Source: Homarus americanus (lineage: Eukaryota > Arthropoda > Malacostraca > Decapoda > Nephropidae). From it: a DNA stretch of 64,000 nucleotides. The notes below the pieces were generated by a model that was given only the letters and a program-made list of their open reading frames with translations, was not told the DNA's origin and did not search any database. The stretch lies in the NCBI RefSeq assembly GCF_018991925.1, contig NW_024736071.1, positions 15,196,920 through 15,260,919 of the forward strand, in the 5' to 3' direction. Shown here one piece after another: positions 16,666 through 33,955 of this stretch; the first letter of the stretch is position 1, and each line of letters begins with the position of its first letter. Both the position numbers and the translations under genes were made by a program.

Positions 16666-16700
16666 TATATAAGAGCTGGTACCGCCGTCGATTACTCAGT
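16666..16700 (+). promoter_or_regulatory. Core promoter of orphan cuticle exon 1
   Basis: TATATAAG at 16666-16673 and the arthropod-type initiator TCAGT at 16696-16700 have the same spacing as in the four complete copies, although the surrounding sequence has diverged. Confidence 0.65.
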
Positions 16701-16756
16701 CCAAGCTGCAGTAGCCACTTGAGGAGTTCTGTAGACAGGGGATATACCTAAGAACT

Positions 16757-16768
16757 ATGAATATTTTG
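16757..16768 (+). pseudogene. Orphan cuticle exon 1 (MNIL), no own exon 2
   Basis: ATG AAT ATT TTG is followed by GTAAGTG, exactly parallel to exon 1 of the complete copies (MKIL then GTAAGT, phase 0). The DNA then continues as diverged intron and changes at about 16985 into the 5' flank of the next unit, so this exon has lost its own exon 2. It could still splice to exon 2 at 18162 as an alternative first exon. The sequence allows that, but nothing shows it happens. Confidence 0.55.
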
Positions 16769-17599
16769 GTAAGTGAAAAACTGTGATCTTGTATTTGACA
16801 AAGATGAAAACTGTAGTATTTTTTTGTGCAGTTTGAAGCAGACATATAGGAACTATGACTTATCAAGGGAATTCTTATCATGTATCATTATTGCTTTAAA
16901 TTAGAATACTTCAGTCAACTAAAAACAAAACTGTATGTATAATTTCAAAAAAGGTAATTTTCGATGTGAGTACCATGGCTATTTCGTGTCTATATATATT
17001 TTTCTACTATTTTTTTTTCAGTTCACATTTGTACATTCCTTTTATTACACGTTTTACCCTCATGGTCCCCACATTCTCTCCTTTATCTCTTACATTGTAA
17101 GTTTGTTATAATTCTATTCCACATAAGTCATACGCGTGGATCATTTTAATATTGAGAAGAGAAAGAAGAATGACTTTTCTTAATTAGAGGAATAAATGAC
17201 AAAACTAATGACAAAATTGATGATAATAATATATTTAACCCATTAAGAGGTTGGGGTTTTTTCAGGTGAAAAAATCGTCTGACCTTAGCCAAAATTCAGT
17301 ATCTGCGTGCGACAATATTAAGCGTTAATCAAGATAGCCAATACTTATATCATTAATGATAATTGTAATAATGACAATTATAAAACTGATAAAGATAAAT
17401 GAGAACCAAAATAATAATGCTAAGAATTAAAATTTTAGAGAGAGCATGAAACAATTGCACAAAATAATAGATATTTAGTGAACACAACCGACCAGTAAAT
17501 CTCAGAATCTGTATGTAAATAAATTGGCAACTCTGATCGTCAACAACGGTAACGAGATCCGTAAAGGCCACAGAGTGGAGTTGTCCTCACTGTGTTCAG

Positions 17600-17634
17600 T
17601 ATATAAGAGGTGGCACCGCCGTCGTTTACTCAGT
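17600..17634 (+). promoter_or_regulatory. Core promoter of cuticle copy 1
   Basis: TATATAAG (17600-17607) lies about 30 bases upstream of initiator TCAGT (17630-17634). The predicted transcript start is at about 17631, giving a 5' UTR of about 60 bases. Confidence 0.8.
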
Positions 17635-17691
17635 CCAAGCTGCAGTAGCCACTTGAGGAGTTCTGTAGACACAGAGATATACCGACCGACC

Positions 17692-17879
17692 ATGAAGATT
17701 CTGGTAAGTAAAATATTAAGAACTTAAGTTTGAGAAAAAAGACAATTGAAGTAAGTTTTGTAATTTGGTAAAGAGTCCAGCAGAGAGTCTGTTGACTGAC
17801 TGCTGAAGGGAATTTTTATCATTTATTATATTTAGTTAAAATTTCATTTACTAAGTCTATTAGCCGTAATAGGAACTAC

Positions 17880-17955
<76 letters not shown>

Positions 17956-18641
17956 CAAATAAATCGTTTTTATATATATAAGACGAGTAGTTTTCGAAAA
18001 AAAAAATATGTAGTGAGCACATAAGTTATTATGCCATTTAAGATAAATGTAAGATTACTCGTAGTAAGCGTGAGTTCATTCTAATTGTTTTTTCATTAAG
18101 GTAAATTTCGTTTAGTATTATAAAAAATCAAATCAAACAAAATTAAGTGTTCTTTCAACAGGTAGCCATCACTCTGCTGGCTGTGGGCGCCAGTGCTCAG
18201 TATGGGACTTCAGGAATCGTCTATCCCGATGGCATCAACCGACAGCTCACCCAGGCTGAGGCAGACAACATCGTTCTCATCGGTCCAGCAGGTGTAGTTA
18301 CCAAAGATGGAAAAAACATTCAATTAAATGACCAGGGCGTCCCCACCCATCGTATCAAGCGCCATGTTATCGGAGATTCAGGTATCATCACCAATGATGG
18401 TCGGCCGTTCCACCTTCCAGCAGGTGTGTCTGTTCTTCTTCAAGGTCCTTCTGGTATTGTTCTGTCCAACGGCCAGAACATTCAGTTACGCAACAAGCGC
18501 GCCATACCACCTCTTGTGGGTGCTTCAGGTATCATCACCCCTAGTGGTAGACTGATCCAACTTCCAGCAGGTGTGACTGTTGCTTCTGCAGGTCCGTCTG
18601 GTGCTGTCCTCTCCAACGGCGACAACATTCAGTACGACTAG
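17692..18641 (+). CDS. Crustacean 18-residue-motif cuticle protein, copy 1
   Basis: This gene encodes a secreted exoskeleton matrix protein of the crustacean cuticle-protein-repeat family. Exon 1 (17692-17703) encodes MKIL and ends in GTAAGT. Exon 2 starts at 18162 after TTCTTTCAACAG and runs to TAG at 18639-18641, giving 163 residues. MKILVAITLLAVGASA is a signal peptide. Six 'GxSGxV..DG...QL' motifs follow: YGTSGIVYPDG, GPAGVVTKDG, GDSGIITNDG, GPSGIVLSNG, GASGIITPSG and GPSGAVLSNG. Two RxKR sites (RIKR 68-71, RNKR 114-117) split them into three modules of two motifs each, so a furin-type precursor is plausible. The intron carries a (TA)n tract at 17881-17949. A polyadenylation signal AATAAA is at 18886-18891. 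An in-frame ATG inside the intron end (18147) is not the start: the splice acceptor and the conserved exon 1 decide this. Confidence 0.9.
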
Positions 18642-18760
18642 AGCTTGGTGTGAACCTACCAGCGTCATTACACCTGAGACTCACCTCAAGTGTGACTGGT
18701 GCTGCTACTCATAATTTAGGTGGTGTTTTCTCCCACGGCAAGAACATTCAGCCCAGTTAA
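18642..18760 (+). other. Out-of-frame cuticle tail in 3' UTR of copy 1
   Basis: Read from 18641 in the frame two bases on, 39 codons follow to TAA at 18758-18760, ending GGVFSHGKNIQPS. This is recognisable as a further cuticle motif and is in frame in the relic at 13158-13367. The equivalent stretch follows the stop of copies 2-4. Confidence 0.7.
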
Positions 18761-21706
18761 ACATCTTCAAGAATAAACAATTGCTGGCGTGGAGTATCCA
18801 TTCAACACAAATGGAATATGTATGTAATCTGTAATTCCTCTGTACAATACTTGTAAAATTACCCATTATTATGGTAAAATTTATCAATAAATGTCGGCAA
18901 TATCAATTTTTTCATTGTAATATAAGAACAACATTATAAAACTTTGTAAAACTCATGCAAAAACATTGTGGCGGGATGATATTAGGATGGCAGTCTCTGG
19001 GTCCCGGATCACAAATCCGCATGGAGAAAGTAATATATGATTTATATCCGATCTGAGTCTATCAGTAGTATGGCCTATAACCACTGGTTTGTCATGTACT
19101 GTGCACCCAATTGCTTCACAAATATGCGGGGTTACAGAGATAGATAGAAATATTAACTTTGAGACACTGTGATTATTTATTGCCCAACTGATGAGATGGA
19201 CACCCGAAGTTTGATCATAGATTTCATATCCTAGGCAAGTGTGCTTGAGTATATCACATCAGCAGGACACCCTATATGTACTTTTACTTGTCTATTATGA
19301 GAAAAACAATAGTTTTTATTTCAATAACTCAGTGCACTTAGAAGTGAAACAATCTACCAACAAGTCTATCAATTGAATTTTCAGAAAATCTACGTTTAAA
19401 CTACAAAAAAATGTTGCTGTTAAATAAATATTGGTCAAATAATTATGTATGAAGATAAGTTTCTAGGTAGATTTCGAGAGAAAAACGTGACGACACACAA
19501 ACATCATTATATCGGTCGTTATTCTAACGCGATTTGGCATCATATGTAACCTTTGCGACCTGATCACGTTCTTTTTTCTACGCCGTATGTGGACTATATG
19601 AATGATATAAGTAAGCCAACTTTAATTAAAAGTAACATAATATAAATACATGTCTTTACAAGAGCACTTCGTCATTTGATAATATATTTGTTCTGTATTC
19701 ATTTAAAGCCGTTTGTAGCAAAATTGCATGTAAGAGGTCAAATTTAAACGTATTTGAACAATTAATTTACGTCCTTATCTTTTGGCAGTTTTCCGGTGCT
19801 GTTTGTTAAATCCTTGCTCCTATGATATTATCATTAAGTAACTAGTAATCTCTTAGATATGATATTGTACTGTTAAAGACCAAGCTGGAATAATCATTTT
19901 GAGCTTATGTATGTAAAGAAAACTAGTTAACACAAACCATCTTTATTTGGTAGGACTTAAGTACAATATAATAAAGGTTAATCACGCACATAGGCTTTAC
20001 CGTTTCGTCCGTTAGTAAGCAAATATCCATTAATTTCTCTACCTAAATTTTCGGTATATAATTTCTTCGTTTTCATCCCCCTCAAAATCATTGTCTTTTG
20101 TGAAATTAAAATAAACATATAAATAAAAGAGAGCTATGGCGTATAACGTAAGACATGGCATATATCGTAATACCATGACACATAGGAAACATCGAGAGCC
20201 GAGGAATTTTGGAAGTTGGTGACATCTTTTTTAATGTCTTGACACATCGCGGGATGAAGATTTTTATTATTATTAATAGTTTTAAATCAGCACAAAGTGT
20301 TTAATGTCGTTTCGCATAGTTATATAGTATATTAATAAGAAGGATCTGCAGATGCCATTGAGTAAATAATTATGTGTGAAACCGAATCTTAATCTTACTC
20401 ATTCAACATGACGAATGGATCAGACCCACTTTTAATGTTTCTTTGCTTTCAGCAGAGTTTCTTTGGATATGAAAACTTTTAGAAAGGAAGAGGCAAAATA
20501 TTTCACTTATCAACGTTGAACACAGATGTGTTCTGAGTTTTGTTATAAAGTACAATATTAGAGACTGTCCAAGAATGTACGTATCCTTACTTTCGGTACT
20601 TGTACAAACTGATAATAATAACTGGAATATTTTGTCCTGTAAAAAAAAAAAAAATCATTGCAGTAATATTATTGCTAGACATCAGTCCACTCACCATCTG
20701 TTTAATCTTTCTGCGCATTAATACTTTTGACAGTCCTTAACAAGACACGGTCTATAGTGGTATGTGTTTGGTTTTATTTTGGTATTTTAAAAAAAAATTC
20801 TAAAATATTAATATTCGAGGTCTGCGCAGTAGGAACACTATGTTGAAGGAAAAACGTACAATATTGGAAAAGGCACTTAAGAGGACTTTTATATACACTC
20901 TTCCTGTCCTGTCTTTCGTCGTATAGGTGCACACATTCCTAGATAGTAACACCTTTTTCACCCATACACTTCTTTATACTAGTATCCCTGACACTAACAC
21001 ATTTCATCACTCTTATCTTTGTACTGCCAAACACATTCTTCTATCAAAGACTCTTCTCTCACTCCTCACTTTATCCTTCCACCCGCGTGTCTATCTATAT
21101 TTTTCTCCTATTTTTTTCAGTTCACATTTGTACATTCCTTTTATTACACGTTTTACCCTCATGGTCCCCACATTCTCTCCTTTATCTCTTACATTATAAG
21201 TTTGTTATAATTCTATTCCACATAAGTCATACGCGTGGATCATTTTAATATTGAGAAAATAAAGAAAAATGTTTTTTCTTAATTAGAGGAAGAAATAACA
21301 AAACTAAGGACAAAACTGATGATAATAATACCTGTATATTTAACCCATTAAGAGGTTGGGGTTTTTCTCAGGTGAAAAATTTTTCTGACCTTATCCATAA
21401 TTCAGTGTCTGCGTGCAACAATATTAAGTGTTAATCAAGATAGCCAATACTAATATCATTAATGATAATTGTAAAATTGCCAATTATAAAACTGATAAAG
21501 ATAAATAAGAACCAAAATAATAATGCTAAGAGTTAAAATGTTTAAAGAGAGTATTAAACAATTGCACAAAATAATAGATATTTAGCGAACACAACCGACC
21601 AGTAAATCTCCGTATCTGTTTGAAAATAAATTGGCAACACTGATCATCAACAACGGCAACGAGATCCGTAAAGGCCACAGAGTGGAGTTGTCCTCACTGT
21701 GTTCAG

Positions 21707-21741
21707 TATATAAGAGGTGGCACCGCCGTCGTTTACTCAGT
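21707..21741 (+). promoter_or_regulatory. Core promoter of cuticle copy 2
   Basis: TATATAAG at 21707-21714 and TCAGT at 21737-21741, same spacing as copy 1. Confidence 0.8.
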
Positions 21742-21798
21742 CCAAGCTGCAGTAGCCACTTGAGGAGTTCTGTAGACACAGAGATATACCGACCGACC

Positions 21799-22783
<985 letters not shown>

Positions 22784-22896
22784 AGCTTGGTGTGAACCTA
22801 CCAGCGTCATTACACCTCAGACTCACCTCAAGTGTGACTGGTGCTGCTACTCATAATTTAGGTGGTGTTTTCTCCCACGGCAAGAACATTCAGCCC

Positions 22897-26125
<3,229 letters not shown>

Positions 26126-29100
26126 AGCTTGGTGTGAACCTACCAGCGTCATTACACCTCAGACTCACCTCAAGTGTGACTGGTGCTGCTACTCATAATT
26201 TAGGTGGTGTTTTCTCCCACGGCAAGAACATTCAGCCCAGTTAAACATCTTCAAGAGTGAACAATTGCTGGCGTGGAGTATCCATTCAACACAAATGGAA
26301 TATGTATTTGATCTGTAATTCCTCTGTACAATACTTGTAAAATTATCCATTATTATGGTAAAATTTATCAATAAATATCGACAATATCAATTTTTTTCAT
26401 TGTAATATAAGAACAACATTATAAAACTTTGTAAAACTCACGCAAAAACATTGTGGCGGGATGATATTAGGATGGCAGTCTCTGGGTCCCGGATCACAAA
26501 TCCTCATGGGGAAAGTAATATATGATTTATATCCGATCTGAGTCTATCAGTAGTATGGCCTATAACCACTGGTTTGTCATGTACTGTGCACCCAATTGCT
26601 TCACAAATATGCGGGGTTACAGAGATAGATAGAACTATTATCTTTGAGACACTGTGATTATGTATTGTCCAACTGATGAGATGGACACCCGAAGTTGGAT
26701 CATAGATTTCATATCCTAGGCAAGTGTGCTTGAGTATGTCACATCAGCAGGACACCCTATATGTACTTTTACTTGTCTATTATGAGAAAAACAATAGTTT
26801 TTATTTCAATAACTCAGTGCACTTACAAGTGAAACAATCTACCAACAAGTCTATCAATTGATTTTCAGAAAATTTACGTTTAAACTACAAAAAAAAAAGA
26901 TGCTGTTAAATAAATATTGGTCAAATAATTATGTATGAAGATAAGTTTCTAGGTAGATTTCGAGAGAAAAACGTGACGACACACAAACATCATTATATCG
27001 GTCGTTATTCTAACGCGATTTGGCATCATATGTAACCTTTGCGACCTGATCACGTTCTTTTTTCTACGCCGTATGTGGACTATATGAATGATATAAGTAA
27101 GCCAACTTTAATTAAAAGTAACATAATATAAATACATGTCTTTACAAGAGCACTTCGTCATTTGATAATATATTTGTTCTGTATTCATTTAAAGCCGTTT
27201 GTAGCAAAATTGCATGTAAGAGGTCAAATTTAAACGTATTTGAACAATTAATTTACGTCCTTATCTTTTGGCAGTTTTCCGGTGCTGTTTGTTAAATCCT
27301 TGCTCCTATGATATTATCATTAAGTAACTAGTAATCTCTTAGATATGATATTGTACTGTTAAAGACCAAGCTGGAATAATCATTTTGAGCTTATGTATGT
27401 AAAGAAAACTAGTTAACACAAACCATCTTTATTTGGTAGGACTTAAGTACAATATAATAAAGGTTAATCACGCACATAGGCTTTACCGTTTCGTCCGTTA
27501 GTAAGCAAATATCCATTAATTTCTCTACCTAAATTTTCGGTATATAATTTCTTCGTTTTCATCCCCCTCAAAATCATTGTCTTTTGTGAAATTAAAATAA
27601 ACATATAAATAAAAGAGAGATATGGCGTATAACGTAAGACATGGCATATATCGTAATACCATGACACATAGGAAACATCGAGAGCCGAGGAATTTTGGAA
27701 GTTGGTGACATCTTTTTTAATGTCTTGACACATCGCGGGATGAAGATTTTTATTATTATTAATAGTTTTAAATCAGCACAAAGTGTTTAATGTCGTTTCG
27801 CATAGTTATATAGTATATTAATAAGAAGGATCTGCAGATGCCATTGAGTAAATAATTATGTGTGAAACCGAATCTTAATCTTACTCATTCAACATGACGA
27901 ATGGATCAGACCCACTTTTAATGTTTCTTTGCTTTCAGCAGAGTTTCTTTGGATATGAAAACTTTTAGAAAGGAAGAGGCAAAATATTTCACTTATCAAC
28001 GTTGAACACAGATGTGTTCTGAGTTTTGTTATAAAGTACAATATTAGAGACTGTCCAAGAATGTACGTATCCTTACTTTCGGTACTTGTACAAACTGATA
28101 ATAATAACTGGAATATTTTGTCCTGTAAAAAAAAAAAAATCATTGCAGTAATATTATTGCTAGACATCAGTCCACTCACCATCTGTTTTATCTTTCTGCG
28201 CATTAATACTTTTGACAGTCCTTAACAAGACACGGTCTATAGTGGTATGTGTTTGGTTTTATTTTGGTATTTTAAAAAAAAATTCTAAAATATTAATATT
28301 CGAGGTCTGCGCAGTAGGAACACTATGTTGAAGGAAAAACGTACAATATTGGAAAAGGCACTTAAGAGGACTTTTATATACACTCTTCCTGTCCTGTCTT
28401 TCGTCGTATAGGTGCACACATTCCTAGATAGTAACACCTTTTTCACCCATACACTTCTTTATACTAGTATCCCTGACACTAACACATTTCATCATTCTTA
28501 TCTTTGTACTGCCAAACACATTCTTCTATCAAAGACTCTTCTCTCACTCCTCACTTTATCCTTCCACCCGCGTGTCTATCTATATTTTTCTCCTATTTTT
28601 TTCAGTTCACATTTGTACATTCCTTTTATTACACGTTTTACCCTCATGGTCCCCACATTCTCTCCTTTATCTCTTACATTATAAGTTTGTTATAATTCTA
28701 TTCCACATAAGTCATACGCGTGGATCATTTTAATATTGAGAAAATAAAGAAAAATGTTTTTTCTTAATTAGAGGAAGAAATAACAAAACTAAGGACAAAA
28801 CTGATGATAATAATACCTGTATATTTAACCCATTAAGAGGTTGGGGTTTTTCTCAGGTGAAAAATTTTTCTGACCTTATCCATAATTCAGTGTCTGCGTG
28901 CAACAATATTAAGTGTTAATCAAGATAGCCAATACTAATATCATTAATGATAATTGTAAAATTGCCAATTATAAAACTGATAAAGATAAATAAGAACCAA
29001 AATAATAATGCTAAGAGTTAAAATGTTTAAAGAGAGTATTAAACAATTGCACAAAATAATAGATATTTAGCGAACACAACCGACCAGTAAATCTCCGTAT

Positions 29101-29191
29101 CTGTTTGAAAATAAATTGGCAACACTGATCATCAACAACGGCAACGAGATCCGTAAAGGCCACAGAGTGGAGTTGTCCTCACTGTGTTCAG

Positions 29192-29226
29192 TATATAAGA
29201 GGTGGCACCGCCGTCGTTTACTCAGT
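29192..29226 (+). promoter_or_regulatory. Core promoter of cuticle copy 4
   Basis: TATATAAG at 29192-29199 and TCAGT at 29222-29226. Confidence 0.8.
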
Positions 29227-29283
29227 CCAAGCTGCAGTAGCCACTTGAGGAGTTCTGTAGACACAGAGATATACCGACCGACC

Positions 29284-30276
<993 letters not shown>

Positions 30277-32766
30277 AGCTTGGTGTGAACCTACCAGCGT
30301 CATTACACCTCAGACTCACCTCAAGTGTGACTGGTGCTGCTACTCATAATTTAGGTGGTGTTTTCTCCCACGGCAAGAACATTCAGCCCAGTTAAACATC
30401 TTCAAGAGTGAACAATTGCTGGCGTGGAGTATCCATTCAACACAAATGGAATATGTATTTGATCTGTAATTCCTCTGTACAATACTTGTAAAATTATCCA
30501 TTATTATGGTAAAATTTATCAATAAATATCGACAATATCAATTTTTTTCATTGTAATATAAGAACAACATTATAAAACTTTGTAAAACTCACGCAAAAAC
30601 ATTGTGGCGGGATGATATTAGGATGGCAGTCTCTGGGTCCCGGATCACAAATCCTCATGGGGAAAGTAATATATGATTTATATCCGATCTGAGTCTATCA
30701 GTAGTATGGCCTATAACCACTGGTTTGTCATGTACTGTGCACCCAATTGCTTCACAAATATGCGGGGTTACAGAGATAGATAGAACTATTATCTTTGAGA
30801 CACTGTGATTATGTATTGTCCAACTGATGAGATGGACACCCGAAGTTGGATCATAGATTTCATATCCTAGGCAAGTGTGCTTGAGTATGTCACATCAGCA
30901 GGACACCCTATATGTACTTTTACTTGTCTATTATGAGAAAAACAATAGTTTTTATTTCAATAACTCAGTGCACTTACAAGTGAAACAATCTACCAACAAG
31001 TCTATCAATTGATTTTCAGAAAATTTACGTTTAAACTACAAAAAAAAAGATGCTGTTAAATAAATATTGGTCAAATAATTATGTATGAAGATAAGTTTCT
31101 AGGTAGATTTCGAGAGAAAAACGTGACGACACACAAACATCATTATATCGGTCGTTATTCTAACGCGATTTGGCATCATATGTAACCTTTGCGACCTGAT
31201 CACGTTCTTTTTTCTACGCCGTATGTGGACTATATGAATGATATAAGTAAGCCAACTTTAATTAAAAGTAACATAATATAAATACATGTCTTTACAAGAG
31301 CACTTCGTCATTTGATAATATATTTGTTCTGTATTCATTTAAAGCCGTTTGTAGCAAAATTGCATGTAAGAGGTCAAATTTAAACGTATTTGAACAATTA
31401 ATTTACGTCCTTATCTTTTGGCAGTTTTCCGGTGCTGTTTGTTAAATCCTTGCTCCTATGATATTATCATTAAGTAACTAGTAATCTCTTAGATATGATA
31501 TTGTACTGTTAAAGACCAAGCTGGAATAATCATTTTGAGCTTATGTATGTAAAGAAAACTAGTTAACACAAACCATCTTTATTTGGTAGGACTTAAGTAC
31601 AATATAATAAAGGTTAATCACGCACATAGGCTTTACCGTTTCGTCCGTTAGTAAGCAAATATCCATTAATTTCTCTACCTAAATTTTCGGTATATAATTT
31701 CTTCGTTTTCATCCCCCTCAAAATCATTGTCTTTTGTGAAATTAAAATAAACATATAAATAAAAGAGAGATATGGCGTATAACGTAAGACATGGCATATA
31801 TCGTAATACCATGACACATAGGAAACATCGAGAGCCGAGGAATTTTGGAAGTTGGTGACATCTTTTTTAATGTCTTGACACATCGCGGGATGAAGATTTT
31901 TATTATTATTAATAGTTTTAAATCAGCACAAAGTGTTTAATGTCGTTTCGCATAGTTATATAGTATATTAATAAGAAGGATCTGCAGATGCCATTGAGTA
32001 AATAATTATGTGTGAAACCGAATCTTAATCTTACTCATTCAACATGACGAATGGATCAGACCCACTTTTAATGTTTCTTTGCTTTCAGCAGAGTTTCTTT
32101 GGATATGAAAACTTTTAGAGCGAAGGAAGAGGCAAAATATTTCACTTTATCAACGTTGAACACAGATGTTCTGAGTTTTGTTATAGCACAATATTAGAGA
32201 CTGTCCAAGAACAATGTACGTATTCCATTTTCGGTACTTGTACAAACTGATAATATTAACTGGAATATTTTTGTCCTGTAAAAAAATCATTGCAGTAATA
32301 TTATTGCTAGACATCAGTCCACTCACCATCTGTTTAATCTTTCTGCGCATTAATACTTTTGACAGTCCTTAACAAGACACGGTCTATAGTGGTATGTGTT
32401 TGGTTTTATTTTGGTATTTTAAAAAAAAATTCTAAAATATTAATATTCGAGGTCTGCGCAGTAGGAACACTATGTTGAAGGAAAAACGTACAATATTGGA
32501 AAAGGCACTTAAGAGGACTTTTATATACACTCTTCCTGTCCTGTCTTTCGTCGTATAGGTGCACACATTCCTAGATAGTAACACCTTTTTCACCCATACA
32601 CTTCTTTATACTAGTATCCCTGACACTAACACATTTCATCACTCTTATCTTTGTACTGCCAAACACATTCTTCTATCAAAGACTCTTCTCTCACTCCTCA
32701 CTTTATCCTTCCACCCGCGTGTCTATCTATATTTTTCTCCTATTTTTTTCAGTTCACATTTGTACA

Positions 32767-32866
32767 NNNNNNNNNNNNNNNNNNNNNNNNNNNNNNNNNN
32801 NNNNNNNNNNNNNNNNNNNNNNNNNNNNNNNNNNNNNNNNNNNNNNNNNNNNNNNNNNNNNNNNNN
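32767..32866. other. Assembly gap of 100 N
   Basis: Exactly 100 N. The left side ends inside unit 4's intergenic DNA, right at the TTCAGTTCACATTTGTACA landmark where unit boundaries and the 24485 deletion also fall. The right side is unrelated satellite, so this is a scaffold join of unknown size. Confidence 0.98.
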
Positions 32867-33082
32867 TTATCCGTACCAGAAATTTTTCTGAAATTTTCCG
32901 AAAATTTTCCAAAATTTTTCAAAAATTTCAAAATTTCAAAAATTTTCAGAATTTTCAAAAAATTTTTCAAAAATTCTTCCAAAATTTTCAGAAAAATTTT
33001 CCAAAAATTTCAAAAATGATTTAAAAATTTCAGTAGAAAATTTTTCCAAAAATTTCTAAAATTGTTCACAATTTTTCAAAAT

Positions 33083-33304
33083 GGTTACGCAGTTCCTCCA
33101 CCAAGGAGCTCTCCCACCAGCCACATTCAAAATTACTGACCCAGGCGATAGTAAAGCCTACCTCCAGAAGGACCCCAAAAAAATAACTCTGAAGCTATAG
33201 CCACCGAGACACCGGCAGATGCAGCATGATATTTCACAGATCGCCGGTGGATCCAAAACATCATACATCCGGAGCACTTTCACACCTAAGGTCAGACCCT
33301 TCTG
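33083..33304 (+). mobile_element. LINE RNase H fragment 1 inside satellite
   Basis: Indel-bearing copy of the coding strand of the LINE at 44390-45961, covering about residues 194-269 of its protein (from GYVVPPPW to the start of the RNase H domain). It is flanked on both sides by the AAAATTTTCC satellite. Confidence 0.85.
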
Positions 33305-33737
33305 AAAATTTGAAAATTTCAGAAAATCTTTCAGAATTTCAAAATTTTCGAAAATTTTGAAAATCTTCAAATATTTTCAAAATTTTTCCGAAAATTTCTA
33401 AAAATTTTCAAAAATTTATCCAAAATTTTCAGAATTTTTCCAAAAATTTTCCAAAAATTTTCCAAAATTTTTCAAAAAATTTCAAAAATTTCTGCACTTT
33501 CAAAAATTTTCCAAAATTTTCCAAAATTTTTCAAAAATTTCAAAAATTTCCCAAAATTTTCAGAAATTTTCCAAAAATCTTTCTCAAAAATTTTCAGAAT
33601 TTTCAGAAAATTTTCCGAGTAATTTTCCAAAAATTTTCACAAAATTTTCAGAAAATTTTCCATACAAAACATTTCCTCTAAAATTTTCAGAAAATTTTTC
33701 CAAAAATTTTCTAAAATTGTTCACAATTTTTCAAAAA

Positions 33738-33955
33738 TGGTTATGTAGTTCCTCCACCATGGAGCCTCCACCAGCCATTCAAAATTACCGACCCAGGGCG
33801 ATAGGTAGCCTACCTGTGCTGGACCTCAAAATAACTCGGGAAGCTAATAGCCACTGAGACACCGGCAGATGCAGCATGATACTACAGATGGTCGGTGGAT
33901 CCAAAACATCATACATCCGGAGCGGCCTTCACACCCAAGGTCAGACCTTCTCAAA
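33738..33955 (+). mobile_element. LINE RNase H fragment 2 inside satellite
   Basis: Same LINE segment with the same left and right end points as 33083-33304, 655 bp further on. This points to a higher-order satellite unit of about 0.65 kb that includes the fragment. Confidence 0.85.

Noticed and set aside
18328..18555. 75-codon overlapping frame in cuticle exon 2 (repeated in copies 2 and 4)
   Set aside because: Shadow of the real frame; its conservation only reflects duplication of the units.
18147..18641. Reading cuticle exon 2 as an intronless gene starting MFFQQ
   Set aside because: The ATG at 18147 lies in the polypyrimidine tract of the acceptor TTCTTTCAACAG. The conserved MKIL exon 1, with promoter and GTAAGT in phase, gives a proper signal peptide.
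27464..27733. 89-codon minus-strand frame, repeated at 31614-31883
   Set aside because: Conserved only because the units are copies. It resembles no family, and the equivalent in unit 1 is not kept to the same length.
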